From Gordonibacter faecis (GTDB taxonomy: Bacteria; Actinomycetota; Coriobacteriia; Coriobacteriales; Eggerthellaceae), in NCBI RefSeq assembly GCF_030077735.1, contig NZ_JASJEU010000020.1, forward strand, positions 62,001-126,000: a DNA stretch of 64,000 nucleotides. The letters run 5' to 3'. Position 1 is the stretch's first letter; each line of letters starts with the position of its first letter. Below are positions 16,547 through 25,181 of this stretch, piece after piece. The notes below the pieces were generated by a model. That model had not been told where the DNA came from and searched no databases. It saw nothing but the letters and a program-made list of their open reading frames with translations. A program made the translations under genes and the position numbers.

Positions 16547-18538
16547 CTACGCGCTCAGGCGCTCGTTTTCACGAATGAGATCGGCTACCACGGAAGGCTC
16601 GGACAGCGTGGAGATGTCGCAGAGGTCTTCCGTTTGATGCGCCGCAATCTTGCGCAAGATGCGCCGCATAATTTTCCCGCTGCGCGTTTTCGGCAGGGCT
16701 TTCGCGAAGTGAACCACGTCGGGCCGGGCGATGGGGCCAATGACCTCGCGCACGTGGCTGGCCAGCTGTATGCGCAGCTCGTCGCTTACCACCACGCCCT
16801 CGTGCAGCGTGACGTAGGCGTAGATGCCCTCGCCCTTCACGGGGTGCGGGCAGCCCACCACGGCCGCCTCGGCCACTTCCGCACACGACACGAGCGCGCT
16901 TTCGATCTCGGCCGTGCCCAGGCGGTGACCCGACACGTTGATGACGTCGTCGATGCGCCCGGTGATCCAGAAGTAGCCGTCCTCGTCGCAGTACGCGCCG
17001 TCGCCGGTGACGTAGCGGCCCGGCGTGGGGAAATACACGTCCTTGAACGCCTGCTCATTGCCGTGCACGCCCTGCATCATGCCTGGCCAGGGACGCGTCA
17101 CCACCAAGCTACCGGGTTCTCCCAGCGCGGCGGGCGTACCGTCTGAGCGCACCACCTTCGGCTCCACGCCGAAGAACGGCAGCGCGGCCGAGCCGGGTTT
17201 CATGTCCACCGCGCCCGGCAGCGTGGTTATCATGACGCCGCCCGTTTCGGTCTGCCACCAGGTGTCGGCCACGGGGCAGCGGCCCTGCCCGATGGCGGAG
17301 TAGTACCACAGCCACGCCTTCGCCGTGATGGGCTCGCCCACCGACCCCAACAGCCGCAGGCTTGAGAGGTCGTGCGTGCACGTCCAGCGCTCGCCCTCGC
17401 GCATGAGGGAGCGCACCACCGTGGGCGCGGTGTAGAGCAGGTTCACGCCGAACTTCTCCACCACCTCCCAGAAGCGGTCGGGCTTGGGGTAGTTCGGCAC
17501 GCCTTCGAACATGAGCGATGTGGCGCCGCTGGCCAGCGGGCCGTACACGATATAGGAGTGCCCGGTGATCCAGCCCGCGTCGGCCGTGCACCAGTGGATG
17601 TCGGTTTCTTTCAGGTCAAACACGTATTTCATGGTGAGCGTGGCATACAGAAGGTAGCCGCCCGTGCCGTGCACGATACCCTTGGGTTTGGCCGTGCTGC
17701 CGCTGGTGTAGAGCACGAACAGCGGCTCGTTGGCCTCCATGCGCTCCGGTTCGCACGCGGGCGACGCGGTTGCCGTAAGGTCGTCCCACCACACGTCGCG
17801 CTCAGGTTCCATGGTGGTGCGCTTCTCGATGCGACGCACCACGAGGCAGGTTTTGACCTGGGGACACTCCGCGAGCGCCTGGTCGCATACGCCTTTGATG
17901 CGCAGGATTTTGCCCGAGCGGTAGCCGAAGTTCGCGGTGACCACCACACGCGCGCCGGAGTCGTCGATGCGGTCTTTCAGCGCCTCGGCCGACAACCCGC
18001 TGAACACGACGCAGTGCACAGCGCCAATGCGGGCGCACGCCAGCATGGCAATGGCCAGCTGCGGAATCATGGGTAGATACAGCACCACGCGGTCGCCCCT
18101 CTGCACCCCAAGGCTTTTCAGCACGTTCGCTGCCTTGCACACCTCGCGGTGAAGGCGCTGGTAGGTGAACACTTCCACCTCTTCGGAGGGCTCGCCTTGC
18201 CAGATGAGGGCCGCCTTGTTGCGGCGCGGGCCGTCCAGGTGGCGGTCGATGCAGTTGTAGGAGGCGTTCAGCTGGCCGCCGCGGAAGTAGCGCACGAAGG
18301 GACGCGGCGCGTCGAAGTCGTACTCTTCCACGGCGTCCCACGAGCGGTACCAGTCAAGGTGGCGCTCGGCCATGTCACCCCAAAACGCGTCGGGGTCGGT
18401 AAGCGAGCGGCGGTACAGCTCGTCGTAGTCTTGGCGACTTTTCAGGTGGGCCTTGTAGCTGAACTCGGGGGACGGTTCTATCGATCGCTCGTCTTTGAGC
18501 ATCTGCCTGATGAAGGCGGCGCGGGTGTTGTGCTCCAT
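16547..18538 (-). CDS. acsA: Acetyl-CoA synthetase (acetate-CoA ligase)
   Basis: 663-residue AMP-forming enzyme that activates acetate (or propionate) to the CoA thioester through an acyl-adenylate. Motifs in order: the acetyl-CoA synthetase N-terminal domain, the ATP-binding YTSGSTAKPKGIVHGTGGYL, WCTADAGWITGHSYIVYGPL, WWQTETGG, YVTGDGAYCDEDGYFWITGRIDDVINVSGHR (hinge), and the acetylation-site region PKTRSGKIMRR. Full length. It is preceded by AGAAAGGACC at ATG 18538. It stands between a MerR gene (convergent) and an unknown gene that may lie upstream in the same transcript. Confidence 0.96.
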   Translation of the reverse strand: MEHNTRAAFIRQMLKDERSIEPSPEFSYKAHLKSRQDYDELYRRSLTDPDAFWGDMAERHLDWYRSWDAVEEYDFDAPRPFVRYFRGGQLNASYNCIDRHLDGPRRNKAALIWQGEPSEEVEVFTYQRLHREVCKAANVLKSLGVQRGDRVVLYLPMIPQLAIAMLACARIGAVHCVVFSGLSAEALKDRIDDSGARVVVTANFGYRSGKILRIKGVCDQALAECPQVKTCLVVRRIEKRTTMEPERDVWWDDLTATASPACEPERMEANEPLFVLYTSGSTAKPKGIVHGTGGYLLYATLTMKYVFDLKETDIHWCTADAGWITGHSYIVYGPLASGATSLMFEGVPNYPKPDRFWEVVEKFGVNLLYTAPTVVRSLMREGERWTCTHDLSSLRLLGSVGEPITAKAWLWYYSAIGQGRCPVADTWWQTETGGVMITTLPGAVDMKPGSAALPFFGVEPKVVRSDGTPAALGEPGSLVVTRPWPGMMQGVHGNEQAFKDVYFPTPGRYVTGDGAYCDEDGYFWITGRIDDVINVSGHRLGTAEIESALVSCAEVAEAAVVGCPHPVKGEGIYAYVTLHEGVVVSDELRIQLASHVREVIGPIARPDVVHFAKALPKTRSGKIMRRILRKIAAHQTEDLCDISTLSEPSVVADLIRENERLSA

Positions 18539-18634
18539 GGTGAGGTCCTTTCTGGGGGAGGAAGGTGTCGGCGGGGGTGCGGACGCGGGCCCGGGGAGGC
18601 GCAGGAGGGCGCGGATGCGGGCCGGGGGGCGCGG

Positions 18635-19291
18635 TTAGGCTACGTTGTCCTCGGTTGCCATGTTCACGTACACGACGTTATGCACGACGAGGGGCTTGTA
18701 CATGGCTTGCAGGTGTACCTTGCCGGGGCTGCAGGCGCGCAGGTTGTGGCCCAAATCCGGCCGCGCATGGATGAGGTGAGCGAAGGTATCTTCAAGAAGG
18801 ATGGTCTCACTCAATTCCTGGCATTCATGCAGCGCCAGGCAGAGCGCGTCCACCGTGCGCTCGTCGCAGCGGGCGCACCAATCGAAGTCAGCAATGTCCA
18901 TGAGCACCACGGCGTAAGCGATGAGGCCACGATGGCGCAGGCAGGGAACCAGCCGCTCGGCCGACGCCTGGTCAAGCGGCGTGCCATCAAGCAGTTCGTC
19001 GAGGCGAAGAAGCGCGTCGCGCCTGAGGTAGGTGGGCGCGTCGCTTGCAGCGAGCACCACCAGCGGTTCCGGGTCGGTGAGCCGCGCCACAGTCGCAATC
19101 TTCGCGGCGGAGCTTACCCCTTCGTCAAAGATGGGCGCGAGTGGGGCGAAGCTGCGAGCGTCCTTCGTGATGGCAGGCGCCGAGCACGTGAGCGCAAGCA
19201 GCGCATGCAGGGCAGGATGGTCGGCGTGGATGGAGCCCGGGTGTGGAATTTGACTCTTCGTCAGTTCGATGACCTTGCGTTTTGCGTTCAT
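18635..19291 (-). CDS. Conserved-looking protein of unknown function
   Basis: 218 residues, soluble, Ala/Leu-rich and mostly helical, with no recognised motif. It has six cysteines scattered (CSAP, CLRHRG, WCARCDERTV, CLALHECQEL, RACSPG); the WCARCDE pair might bind a metal or be redox-active. The start is well supported: GAAGGAGG eight bases before ATG 19291, with coding-style codon usage throughout. It ends 96 bases before acsA on the same strand, so the two may be co-transcribed. I do not recognise the family. Confidence 0.65.
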   Translation of the reverse strand: MNAKRKVIELTKSQIPHPGSIHADHPALHALLALTCSAPAITKDARSFAPLAPIFDEGVSSAAKIATVARLTDPEPLVVLAASDAPTYLRRDALLRLDELLDGTPLDQASAERLVPCLRHRGLIAYAVVLMDIADFDWCARCDERTVDALCLALHECQELSETILLEDTFAHLIHARPDLGHNLRACSPGKVHLQAMYKPLVVHNVVYVNMATEDNVA

Positions 19292-19504
19292 GGGAGCGCC
19301 TCCTTCAGCGGTTCGTTCCTGGTGGTTCCTTTCGATCGTTGGTCGAGGTTTCGAAAACTGCCAGGTTGCCGGGTGCCTCTTGGGTGGCAGTCCGGCTGCC
19401 GTGAGGCCATCATGGGGTTTGCAACCATTACAAGGTCAAGAAAGCAAGCAAAACCCACCCCACCGTCGGCACAATTTGACCCGCGAGCGGATTTTGCGAG
19501 AATT

Positions 19505-19550
19505 GGATACCTCTGGCGTATTCGTCAGCGCGAAGCGCGTCACGCTTCTT
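19505..19550 (-). repeat. GTGACGCGCTTCGCGC-family element, partial copy a
   Basis: On the minus strand, AAGCGTGACGCGCTTCGCGC is followed by a segment containing TACGCCAGAG and GGTATCC. It matches copies at 37418, 37828 and 52375 but lacks their distal TATGACGCGGGCT end. It lies between the unknown gene and the suf promoter. Confidence 0.65.
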
Positions 19551-19593
19551 TCGGGCGATTCCCTTATTTCTAGTGGAACTGTAGCATTTATTC

Positions 19594-19648
19594 TTGACAT
19601 CGGGCTGTGCGGCTCTATCTTAATCCCTAGAAATTTTATAGGGATTAA
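19594..19648 (+). promoter_or_regulatory. suf operon promoter overlapped by a long palindrome
   Basis: TTGACA (19594-19599), a 16-base spacer and TATCTT (19616-19621) form a near-consensus promoter before sufC. Overlapping the -10 and the likely transcription start is a perfect 10-bp inverted repeat, TTAATCCCTA (19620-19629) and TAGGGATTAA (19639-19648), with a 9-base AT-rich centre. The position favours repression, most simply by an iron-sulfur- or iron-sensing regulator, though no regulator gene is in the operon. Confidence 0.65.
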
Positions 19649-19656
19649 CGAAAGGC

Positions 19657-20442
19657 ATGGCCATTCTCATGACAACGCACAGCCCTCTCTTAAACATTGA
19701 CCACCTGTCTGCCTCGGTGGACGGCACTCCCCTTTTGCACGACATCAACCTCGCCGTCGGCGCGCGCGAGACGCACGTGATCATGGGGCCAAACGGCGCG
19801 GGCAAGTCCACGCTCGGCCACCTCATTATGGGTGACAGCACCTACGACATCAGCGCTGGCCACATCACGTTCGACGGGCAGGACGTCACCGATCTTTCGC
19901 CCGACAAGCGCTCGCGCGCGGGCATCTTCCTCAGCTTTCAGGCGCCGGTGGAAATTCCCGGCGTGCCCGTATCAAGCTTCCTGCGTGCCGCGGCGGCGGG
20001 CCGCGAGGGGCTTGACCTCAAGGGCAAGCAGTTCCGCAAGCACGTGCGCGCGCTGGCCGACCAGCTGGACATGGACCCTACGTACCTCGACCGTGAACTG
20101 GGCGTGGGCTTCTCCGGAGGCGAAAAAAAGAAGCTTGAGATGCTGCAACTGTTGCTGCTGCGCCCCAAGCTGGCCATCTTGGACGAGACAGACTCGGGGC
20201 TTGATGTGGACGCGCTTGGCGTGGTGTCGCGTGGCATCGAGGCGTACCGCACGTCAACCGAAGGCGCGCTCGTGGTGATCACGCACAACACACGCATCCT
20301 TGAGCGGCTCGACGTCGACCGCGTGCACGTGATGGTGCGCGGCCGCCTCGTGGCCGAGGGCGACGCCTCGCTCATCGCCGAGATCGACGAGCACGGCTTC
20401 GAGCGCTTTGAACGCGAAGCTGAACTCGCGCTGGCCAGCTAG
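19657..20442 (+). CDS. sufC: SufC, iron-sulfur cluster assembly ATPase
   Basis: 261-residue ABC-type ATPase of the SufBCD scaffold that builds iron-sulfur clusters in the cytoplasm. It shows Walker A GPNGAGKST, the Q-loop FLSFQAPVEIPGV, typical of SufC, the signature FSGGEKKKLEM, Walker B LAILDETDSGLDVDAL and the switch ITHNTRIL. Two possible starts exist: ATG 19657 leaves only one base after AAAGG, whereas ATG 19669 leaves 13, so the true start is uncertain by four codons. First gene of sufCBDSU, with sufB nine bases downstream. Confidence 0.96.
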   Translation: MAILMTTHSPLLNIDHLSASVDGTPLLHDINLAVGARETHVIMGPNGAGKSTLGHLIMGDSTYDISAGHITFDGQDVTDLSPDKRSRAGIFLSFQAPVEIPGVPVSSFLRAAAAGREGLDLKGKQFRKHVRALADQLDMDPTYLDRELGVGFSGGEKKKLEMLQLLLLRPKLAILDETDSGLDVDALGVVSRGIEAYRTSTEGALVVITHNTRILERLDVDRVHVMVRGRLVAEGDASLIAEIDEHGFERFEREAELALAS

Positions 20443-20451
20443 GAGGCCACC

Positions 20452-21867
20452 ATGCCATCAGGAAACCGCACCTACGTCGACGACGTCGACCGCACCGTAT
20501 ACGACCTGTTCAACAGCGAGGAAGGCACCGAACGCCTCGATGCAGGCCTCACGCCCGACATCGTGCGCGAAATTTCGGCCAAGAAAGACGAGCCCGCCTG
20601 GATGCTCGACTTCCGCCTGAAGTCGCTCGAAACCTACCAGCGCCTCGCCGCGCCCGACTGGGGTCCCGCGCTCGACGGCCTGGATATGGACCACATCGTG
20701 ACGTACGTGAAGCCGAACACCGACCAGCAGAGCGATTGGGACAGCCTGCCCGACGACGTGAAGAACACGTTCGACCGCCTCGGCATTCCCGAGGCCGAGC
20801 GCGCCTACCTGGCCGGCGTCGGCGCCCAGTACGACTCCGAGCTGGTGTACCACAACATGCAAAAAACGGCTTCTGACAGGGGCATTGTGTACTCGGGCAT
20901 CGAGGAAGCGCTGCACGACCCGCAGTGGGAGCCCCTCATCCGGAGCAAGTTCATGACGCTCATCCCGCCCACCGACCACAAGTTCGCCGCACTGCACGGC
21001 GCGGTGTGGAGCGGCGGCTCGTTCGTGTACGTGCCCGCGGGCGTGCAGCTGGACTTCCCCCTGCAAAGCTACTTCCGCCTGAATGCGAAAGGCGCAGGGC
21101 AGTTCGAGCACACGCTCATCATCGTGGAGGACGACGCCAGCCTGCACTTTATTGAGGGGTGCTCGGCGCCCAAGTACAACGTGGCGAACCTGCACGCCGG
21201 CGCCGTGGAGCTGTTCGTGGGCAAGCGCGCGTCGCTTCGTTACTCAACCATCGAGAATTGGTCGAAGAACATGTACAACCTCAACACGAAGCGCGCCGTC
21301 GTGCAGGAAGGCGGGGCCGTCGAGTGGATCAGCGGATCGTTCGGCAGCCACGTGGGCTACCTGTATCCCATGTCCATTTTGGCGGGGCGTGGGGCTACCA
21401 GCAGTTTCACCGGCATCACGTTTGCCGGCGCGGGGCAGAACCTCGACACCGGCTGCAAGGTGGTGTTGGCCGCGCCCGACACCTCGGCCACTATTGAGAC
21501 GAAATCCATCTCGAAGGGAGGCGGCGCGTCCACCTTCCGCTCGTCGGTGGTGGCGACGGAGAACGCGCGCGGGTCGGCCGTCAGCGTGTCGTGTCAGTCG
21601 CTCATGCTGGACGACATGAGCCGAAGCGACACCATCCCTGTCATGGACATTCGCTGCAAGCACGTGGACATCGGCCATGAGGCCACCATCGGCCGCATCG
21701 GCGACGACAAGGTGTTTTACCTGATGAGTCGCGGCGTCTCGGAGGAAGAGGCCCGCACCATGATAGTGAACGGCTTCGCCGACCCCGTGAGCAAAGAACT
21801 GCCGCTGGAATACGCCGTGGAAATGAACAACCTCATCAAACTGGAAATGGAAGGGGCCATCGGCTAA
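20452..21867 (+). CDS. sufB: SufB, iron-sulfur scaffold subunit
   Basis: 471-residue scaffold protein on which clusters are assembled with SufC and SufD. Full length, with the SufB-typical WKKL-like start region (DEPAWMLDFRLKSLETYQ), YVPAGVQLDFPLQSYFRLN, HFIEGCSAPKY, LRYSTIENWSKNMYNLNTKRA, the beta-helix region, and C-terminal DDKVFYLMSRGVSEEEARTMIVNGFADPV. TAGGAGG precedes ATG 20452. The stop overlaps the sufD start by one base. Confidence 0.97.
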   Translation: MPSGNRTYVDDVDRTVYDLFNSEEGTERLDAGLTPDIVREISAKKDEPAWMLDFRLKSLETYQRLAAPDWGPALDGLDMDHIVTYVKPNTDQQSDWDSLPDDVKNTFDRLGIPEAERAYLAGVGAQYDSELVYHNMQKTASDRGIVYSGIEEALHDPQWEPLIRSKFMTLIPPTDHKFAALHGAVWSGGSFVYVPAGVQLDFPLQSYFRLNAKGAGQFEHTLIIVEDDASLHFIEGCSAPKYNVANLHAGAVELFVGKRASLRYSTIENWSKNMYNLNTKRAVVQEGGAVEWISGSFGSHVGYLYPMSILAGRGATSSFTGITFAGAGQNLDTGCKVVLAAPDTSATIETKSISKGGGASTFRSSVVATENARGSAVSVSCQSLMLDDMSRSDTIPVMDIRCKHVDIGHEATIGRIGDDKVFYLMSRGVSEEEARTMIVNGFADPVSKELPLEYAVEMNNLIKLEMEGAIG

Positions 21868-23264
21868 TGGAACAGGTAACGATCCCCAACGCGAATGCGA
21901 TGCCCGCCCCCACCTGGCACAAATTGCGCGTAAATGACGTAGATATTGAGCTACCAGCGAACCTACAAGCAATCCAAAAAGTAGAGGTCAACGCAAGCGA
22001 ACCCACAAAGGCCTCGCCCACGGCTGCGCACCAGGTTAACAACCAAGCTACTCCCCCTGCAGCCCTAGAAGGGGAAGTAACTGAAGGAGAAAGTACAGAA
22101 AGCGCTTGGGATAAAGCCCTGTGTCGTGCAAGTTCTTCCTCTCCTTGTGCCGCTGGTGAACTTGGGGAGCAACCTGCCATGCGCGCGGCTGACGTGGGGA
22201 TTTCTCCGGTTAGACAAGGGACTCTCCCTGCAGCCCAAAAAAGGGAGGAAGCGAAGGGTGCGGAGATGGATGAGGTGGCGCTTTCGGGGTATCAGGTGGG
22301 TTCTTTTGAGTCTCGCTATCTTTCGGCTGAAGATACCTTCACAACAGGGATGGGGGCTGATGCTTCTGAGTATTTGGAATTTGTGGCGGGGGAGCCGCTT
22401 GTGTTTGCGACACAGCCGGGTGAGCAGACCTGTGCAACGGTACGCCTTGAGGGTGTGGATGGCGCGGTCAACGCGGCAACCATTGATGTCATTGCGGCGC
22501 CGGATTCGCAGTTCTCGCTTGCTATTGCGCTTGACTCTCCTGCGCCTGGGGCGGGCGTTGTCGGCACGCGGCTGCGCGTGTTCGCCAATACAAACGCGCA
22601 GGTAGACGTCACCACCACACAAACTCTCGACGACACCTGGGTGGCCCTCGACGACACCGGAGCGCTGCTGGCCGAAAACGCGCGCCTGAACGTTCGCCAT
22701 ACCGTGCTGGGCGCGGGCCGCGCCTACACCGGACTCGCGGCCGACCTGCGCGGCAACGACGCACGCCTTGACGTAACCACTCGCTACGCCGGGCAGGCCG
22801 ACCAGCTGCGCGACTTCAACTACGCCGTCACCCAGCGCGGCCGCCGCACGCACGCCAATCTGGAGGCGAACGGCGTGCTGGCGGGCGCGTCGCAGAAAAC
22901 GCTGCGTGGCACCATCGACCTCGTGCACGGTTGCAAAGGTTCGGAAGGTTCCGAGCGCGAAACCGTGCTGCTGGCCGACGAGCGCGTGGAGAACCGCACC
23001 GTGCCCGTCATCCTGTGCAGCGAGGATGACGTCGCTGGCAACCACGGCGCCACCATTGGCCACGTGCGCCCCGAACAGCTCTTCTACCTGACCAGCCGTG
23101 GCATCGCGCCCGACGCAGCCGAGCGCCTGTTCATGGTGGCCGCCTTCGAGCAAGCCGCCTTCGAAGCCCCCGACCCGCGCACCCGCGAAGCCGTCATCCG
23201 CCTGGCTGCCACCCGCACCATCAACCTCGATCTCGACCTCGGCCAGCAGGAGATGATCGCATGA
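21867..23264 (+). CDS. sufD: SufD-type scaffold protein with an unusual N-terminal insert
   Basis: 465-residue SufB/SufD-family protein. The C-terminal 330 residues follow the SufD pattern (beta-helix, then TVPVILCSEDDVAGNHGATIGHVRPEQLFYLTSRGIAPDAAERLFMVAAF). The N-terminal 40 residues are also family-like (NAMPAPTWHKLRVNDVDIELP). Between them, roughly residues 55-130 are low-complexity, poorly matched to the family and written in codons less GC-rich than the neighbours. This stretch is bracketed by direct repeats at 22050 and 22221, and looks inserted in frame. The ATG overlaps the sufB stop; the stop overlaps the sufS start (ATGA). Confidence 0.88.
   Translation: MEQVTIPNANAMPAPTWHKLRVNDVDIELPANLQAIQKVEVNASEPTKASPTAAHQVNNQATPPAALEGEVTEGESTESAWDKALCRASSSSPCAAGELGEQPAMRAADVGISPVRQGTLPAAQKREEAKGAEMDEVALSGYQVGSFESRYLSAEDTFTTGMGADASEYLEFVAGEPLVFATQPGEQTCATVRLEGVDGAVNAATIDVIAAPDSQFSLAIALDSPAPGAGVVGTRLRVFANTNAQVDVTTTQTLDDTWVALDDTGALLAENARLNVRHTVLGAGRAYTGLAADLRGNDARLDVTTRYAGQADQLRDFNYAVTQRGRRTHANLEANGVLAGASQKTLRGTIDLVHGCKGSEGSERETVLLADERVENRTVPVILCSEDDVAGNHGATIGHVRPEQLFYLTSRGIAPDAAERLFMVAAFEQAAFEAPDPRTREAVIRLAATRTINLDLDLGQQEMIA
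22050..22236 (+). repeat. Direct repeats bracketing the in-frame insert in sufD
   Basis: ACTCCCCCTGCAGCCC (22050-22065) and ACTCTCCCTGCAGCCC (22221-22236) match at 15 of 16 positions and lie 171 bases (57 codons) apart, each followed by an AAGGG-containing run. The DNA between them differs in base use from the rest of sufD. This is the footprint expected of a small inserted or duplicated element that kept the reading frame. Confidence 0.6.
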
Positions 23265-24577
23265 GTTCTCAACTTCTAGGGCCGGAAGGCAAACATCGGG
23301 AGCAGCGCTGCATGCGAACGGCTTCTCAGGGCGTCACTGAGTGCAACACTTCTTCCGCCAACATCGCCGTCAATCCCTATAAGGCAGACTTTCCCCTGTT
23401 GGCGGCAAACCCTGAGCTGGCTTTTCTCGACAGTGCGGCCACAGCCCAGCGGCCGCATGCGGTGCTTGATACCCAGCGCGCGTTCTACGAAACCATGAAT
23501 GCGAATGCCTTGCGTGGGCTCTATCGGCTGTCGGTTGAGGCCACGGAGGCTATCGAAGCCGCCCGCGCCCGCATCGCCCGTTTCATCGGCGCCCCAGCTG
23601 GCCGCGACATCGTATTTACGCGCAACGCCTCGGAGGCGCTCAACTTGGTAGCGCGCTCCTTCGCGCCCACGGTACTCGAGCCGGGCGACGAGGTGTGCCT
23701 CACCATCATGGAGCACCACAGCAACCTCATCCCCTGGCAGCAGGCCTGCCGCGCCACCGGCGCACACCTTATATATATGTATCCGAACGAAGACGGCGTT
23801 ATCACGCCCGAGGAAATGGATGCGAAAATTGGCCCGCGCACAAAGATTGTCGCCGTCGCCCACGTGTCCAACGTTCTCGGCATCGAAAACCCCGTGTGTG
23901 CGCTGGCCGACCGCGTGCACACCCGCGGCGGCTACCTTGTGGTGGACGGCGCACAGTCGGTTCCGCATATGCCTGTTGACGTGCAAAAACTCGGTGCGGA
24001 CTTCTTCACGTTCTCGGCCCATAAGGCGCTCGGTCCCTTCGGTATTGGCGTGCTCTGGGGTCGCACGGAGCTGCTCGACGCGATGCCACCCTTCCTCACG
24101 GGCGGCGAGATGATCTCGTCGGTTACCGAAACCGACGCCGTGTGGGCGCCCGTCCCCGAGAAATTCGAAGCCGGCACGCAGGATGCCGCTGGCATTGTAG
24201 CCACGGCCGCCGCGCTCGACTACCTGGAAGACATTGGCTGGGAGGCTCTGCAATCCCGCGAGCACGCCCTCGTCCACACTGCGATGGAGCGCCTCACCGC
24301 GCTCCCGTACGTGCACCTCATTGGCCACCCTGACCCCGCACAACACCACGGCGCCATCAGCTTCAACGTGGACGGCATCCATCCTCACGACGTGGCAAGC
24401 ATTCTTGACGAACAGAACGTCGCCATCCGCGCCGGCCATCACTGCGCCCAGCCCCTGCTGGCGTGGTTGGACGTTGAGTCGTGCTGCCGCGCCTCGCTCA
24501 CGTTCTACAACGACGAAGCCGACATAAACGCTCTGGTGGAAGGCTTGGAAACTGTCTGGAGGACCTTTAATGGCTAG
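23261..24577 (+). CDS. sufS: SufS cysteine desulfurase
   Basis: 438-residue PLP enzyme that takes sulfur from cysteine for cluster assembly. The PLP lysine is K255 in FSAHKALGP, and the persulfide cysteine is C395 in RAGHHCAQPLL, the short-loop arrangement of group II desulfurases. GDEVCLTIMEHHSNLIPWQ and VDGAQSVPHMPVDVQKLGADF are also diagnostic. About 35 extra residues precede the usual start (VNPYKADFPLLA), with a cysteine-containing low-complexity run. ATG 23261 overlaps the sufD stop. The stop overlaps sufU. Confidence 0.97.
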   Translation: MSSQLLGPEGKHREQRCMRTASQGVTECNTSSANIAVNPYKADFPLLAANPELAFLDSAATAQRPHAVLDTQRAFYETMNANALRGLYRLSVEATEAIEAARARIARFIGAPAGRDIVFTRNASEALNLVARSFAPTVLEPGDEVCLTIMEHHSNLIPWQQACRATGAHLIYMYPNEDGVITPEEMDAKIGPRTKIVAVAHVSNVLGIENPVCALADRVHTRGGYLVVDGAQSVPHMPVDVQKLGADFFTFSAHKALGPFGIGVLWGRTELLDAMPPFLTGGEMISSVTETDAVWAPVPEKFEAGTQDAAGIVATAAALDYLEDIGWEALQSREHALVHTAMERLTALPYVHLIGHPDPAQHHGAISFNVDGIHPHDVASILDEQNVAIRAGHHCAQPLLAWLDVESCCRASLTFYNDEADINALVEGLETVWRTFNG

Positions 24578-25004
24578 CATCTACACCGCCGCGCTCATGG
24601 AGCACAACGCGCACCCCGACTACAAATACGTCATGGACGACCCCACGTGCACGCATGACGGCGTGAACCCCAGCTGCGGCGACGAACTCACGCTGGCGCT
24701 CCGCCTTACCGGCGACGTCATCGAGGAAGCTGCGTTCACCGGCCACGGCTGTGCCGTGAGCCAAGCCACCGCCGACATGATGGCCGACCTCGTCACCGGC
24801 GAAACCGTCACCGAGGCGCGTCGCCTCACCGCGCTCTACCTGGACATGATCAAGGGCCGTCCCCTCACCGCCGAGGAACGCGCTGATCTCGACGAAGCCG
24901 CCGAACTCGAAAGCATCGCCCGCATGCCCGCCCGCGTCAAATGCGCCGAACTCGCCTGGCGCACCCTCGAGCGCCTACTGGATGAGCAGTTGAAGCAGGC
25001 ATAA
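24570..25004 (+). CDS. sufU: SufU-type sulfur acceptor/scaffold
   Basis: 144-residue IscU/SufU-family protein that accepts sulfur from SufS. The three ligand cysteines are in place: C36 (NPSCGD), C61 (GHGCAVS) and C125 (VKCAEL), and the 18-21-residue insert typical of zinc-containing SufU is present between the second and third (EARRLTALYLDMIKGRPLTAEE). It overlaps the end of sufS by eight bases and closes the operon. Confidence 0.95.
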   Translation: MASIYTAALMEHNAHPDYKYVMDDPTCTHDGVNPSCGDELTLALRLTGDVIEEAAFTGHGCAVSQATADMMADLVTGETVTEARRLTALYLDMIKGRPLTAEERADLDEAAELESIARMPARVKCAELAWRTLERLLDEQLKQA

Positions 25005-25181
25005 CGTCGCGCGCTATCCGCGTCGCCCGCACCCCGACACCCGCCCCACCTTCGCCCGCACCCACCCCCAAGCATGCAGTTTTGCTGGCGAGTGACACCG
25101 CAAGTCCGCATGACGTCCCGCCACCGCCCGCCTGTGCCGTACAATGACAGAAAAACGGTCACGCGAGGGAAAGAGGACAAC

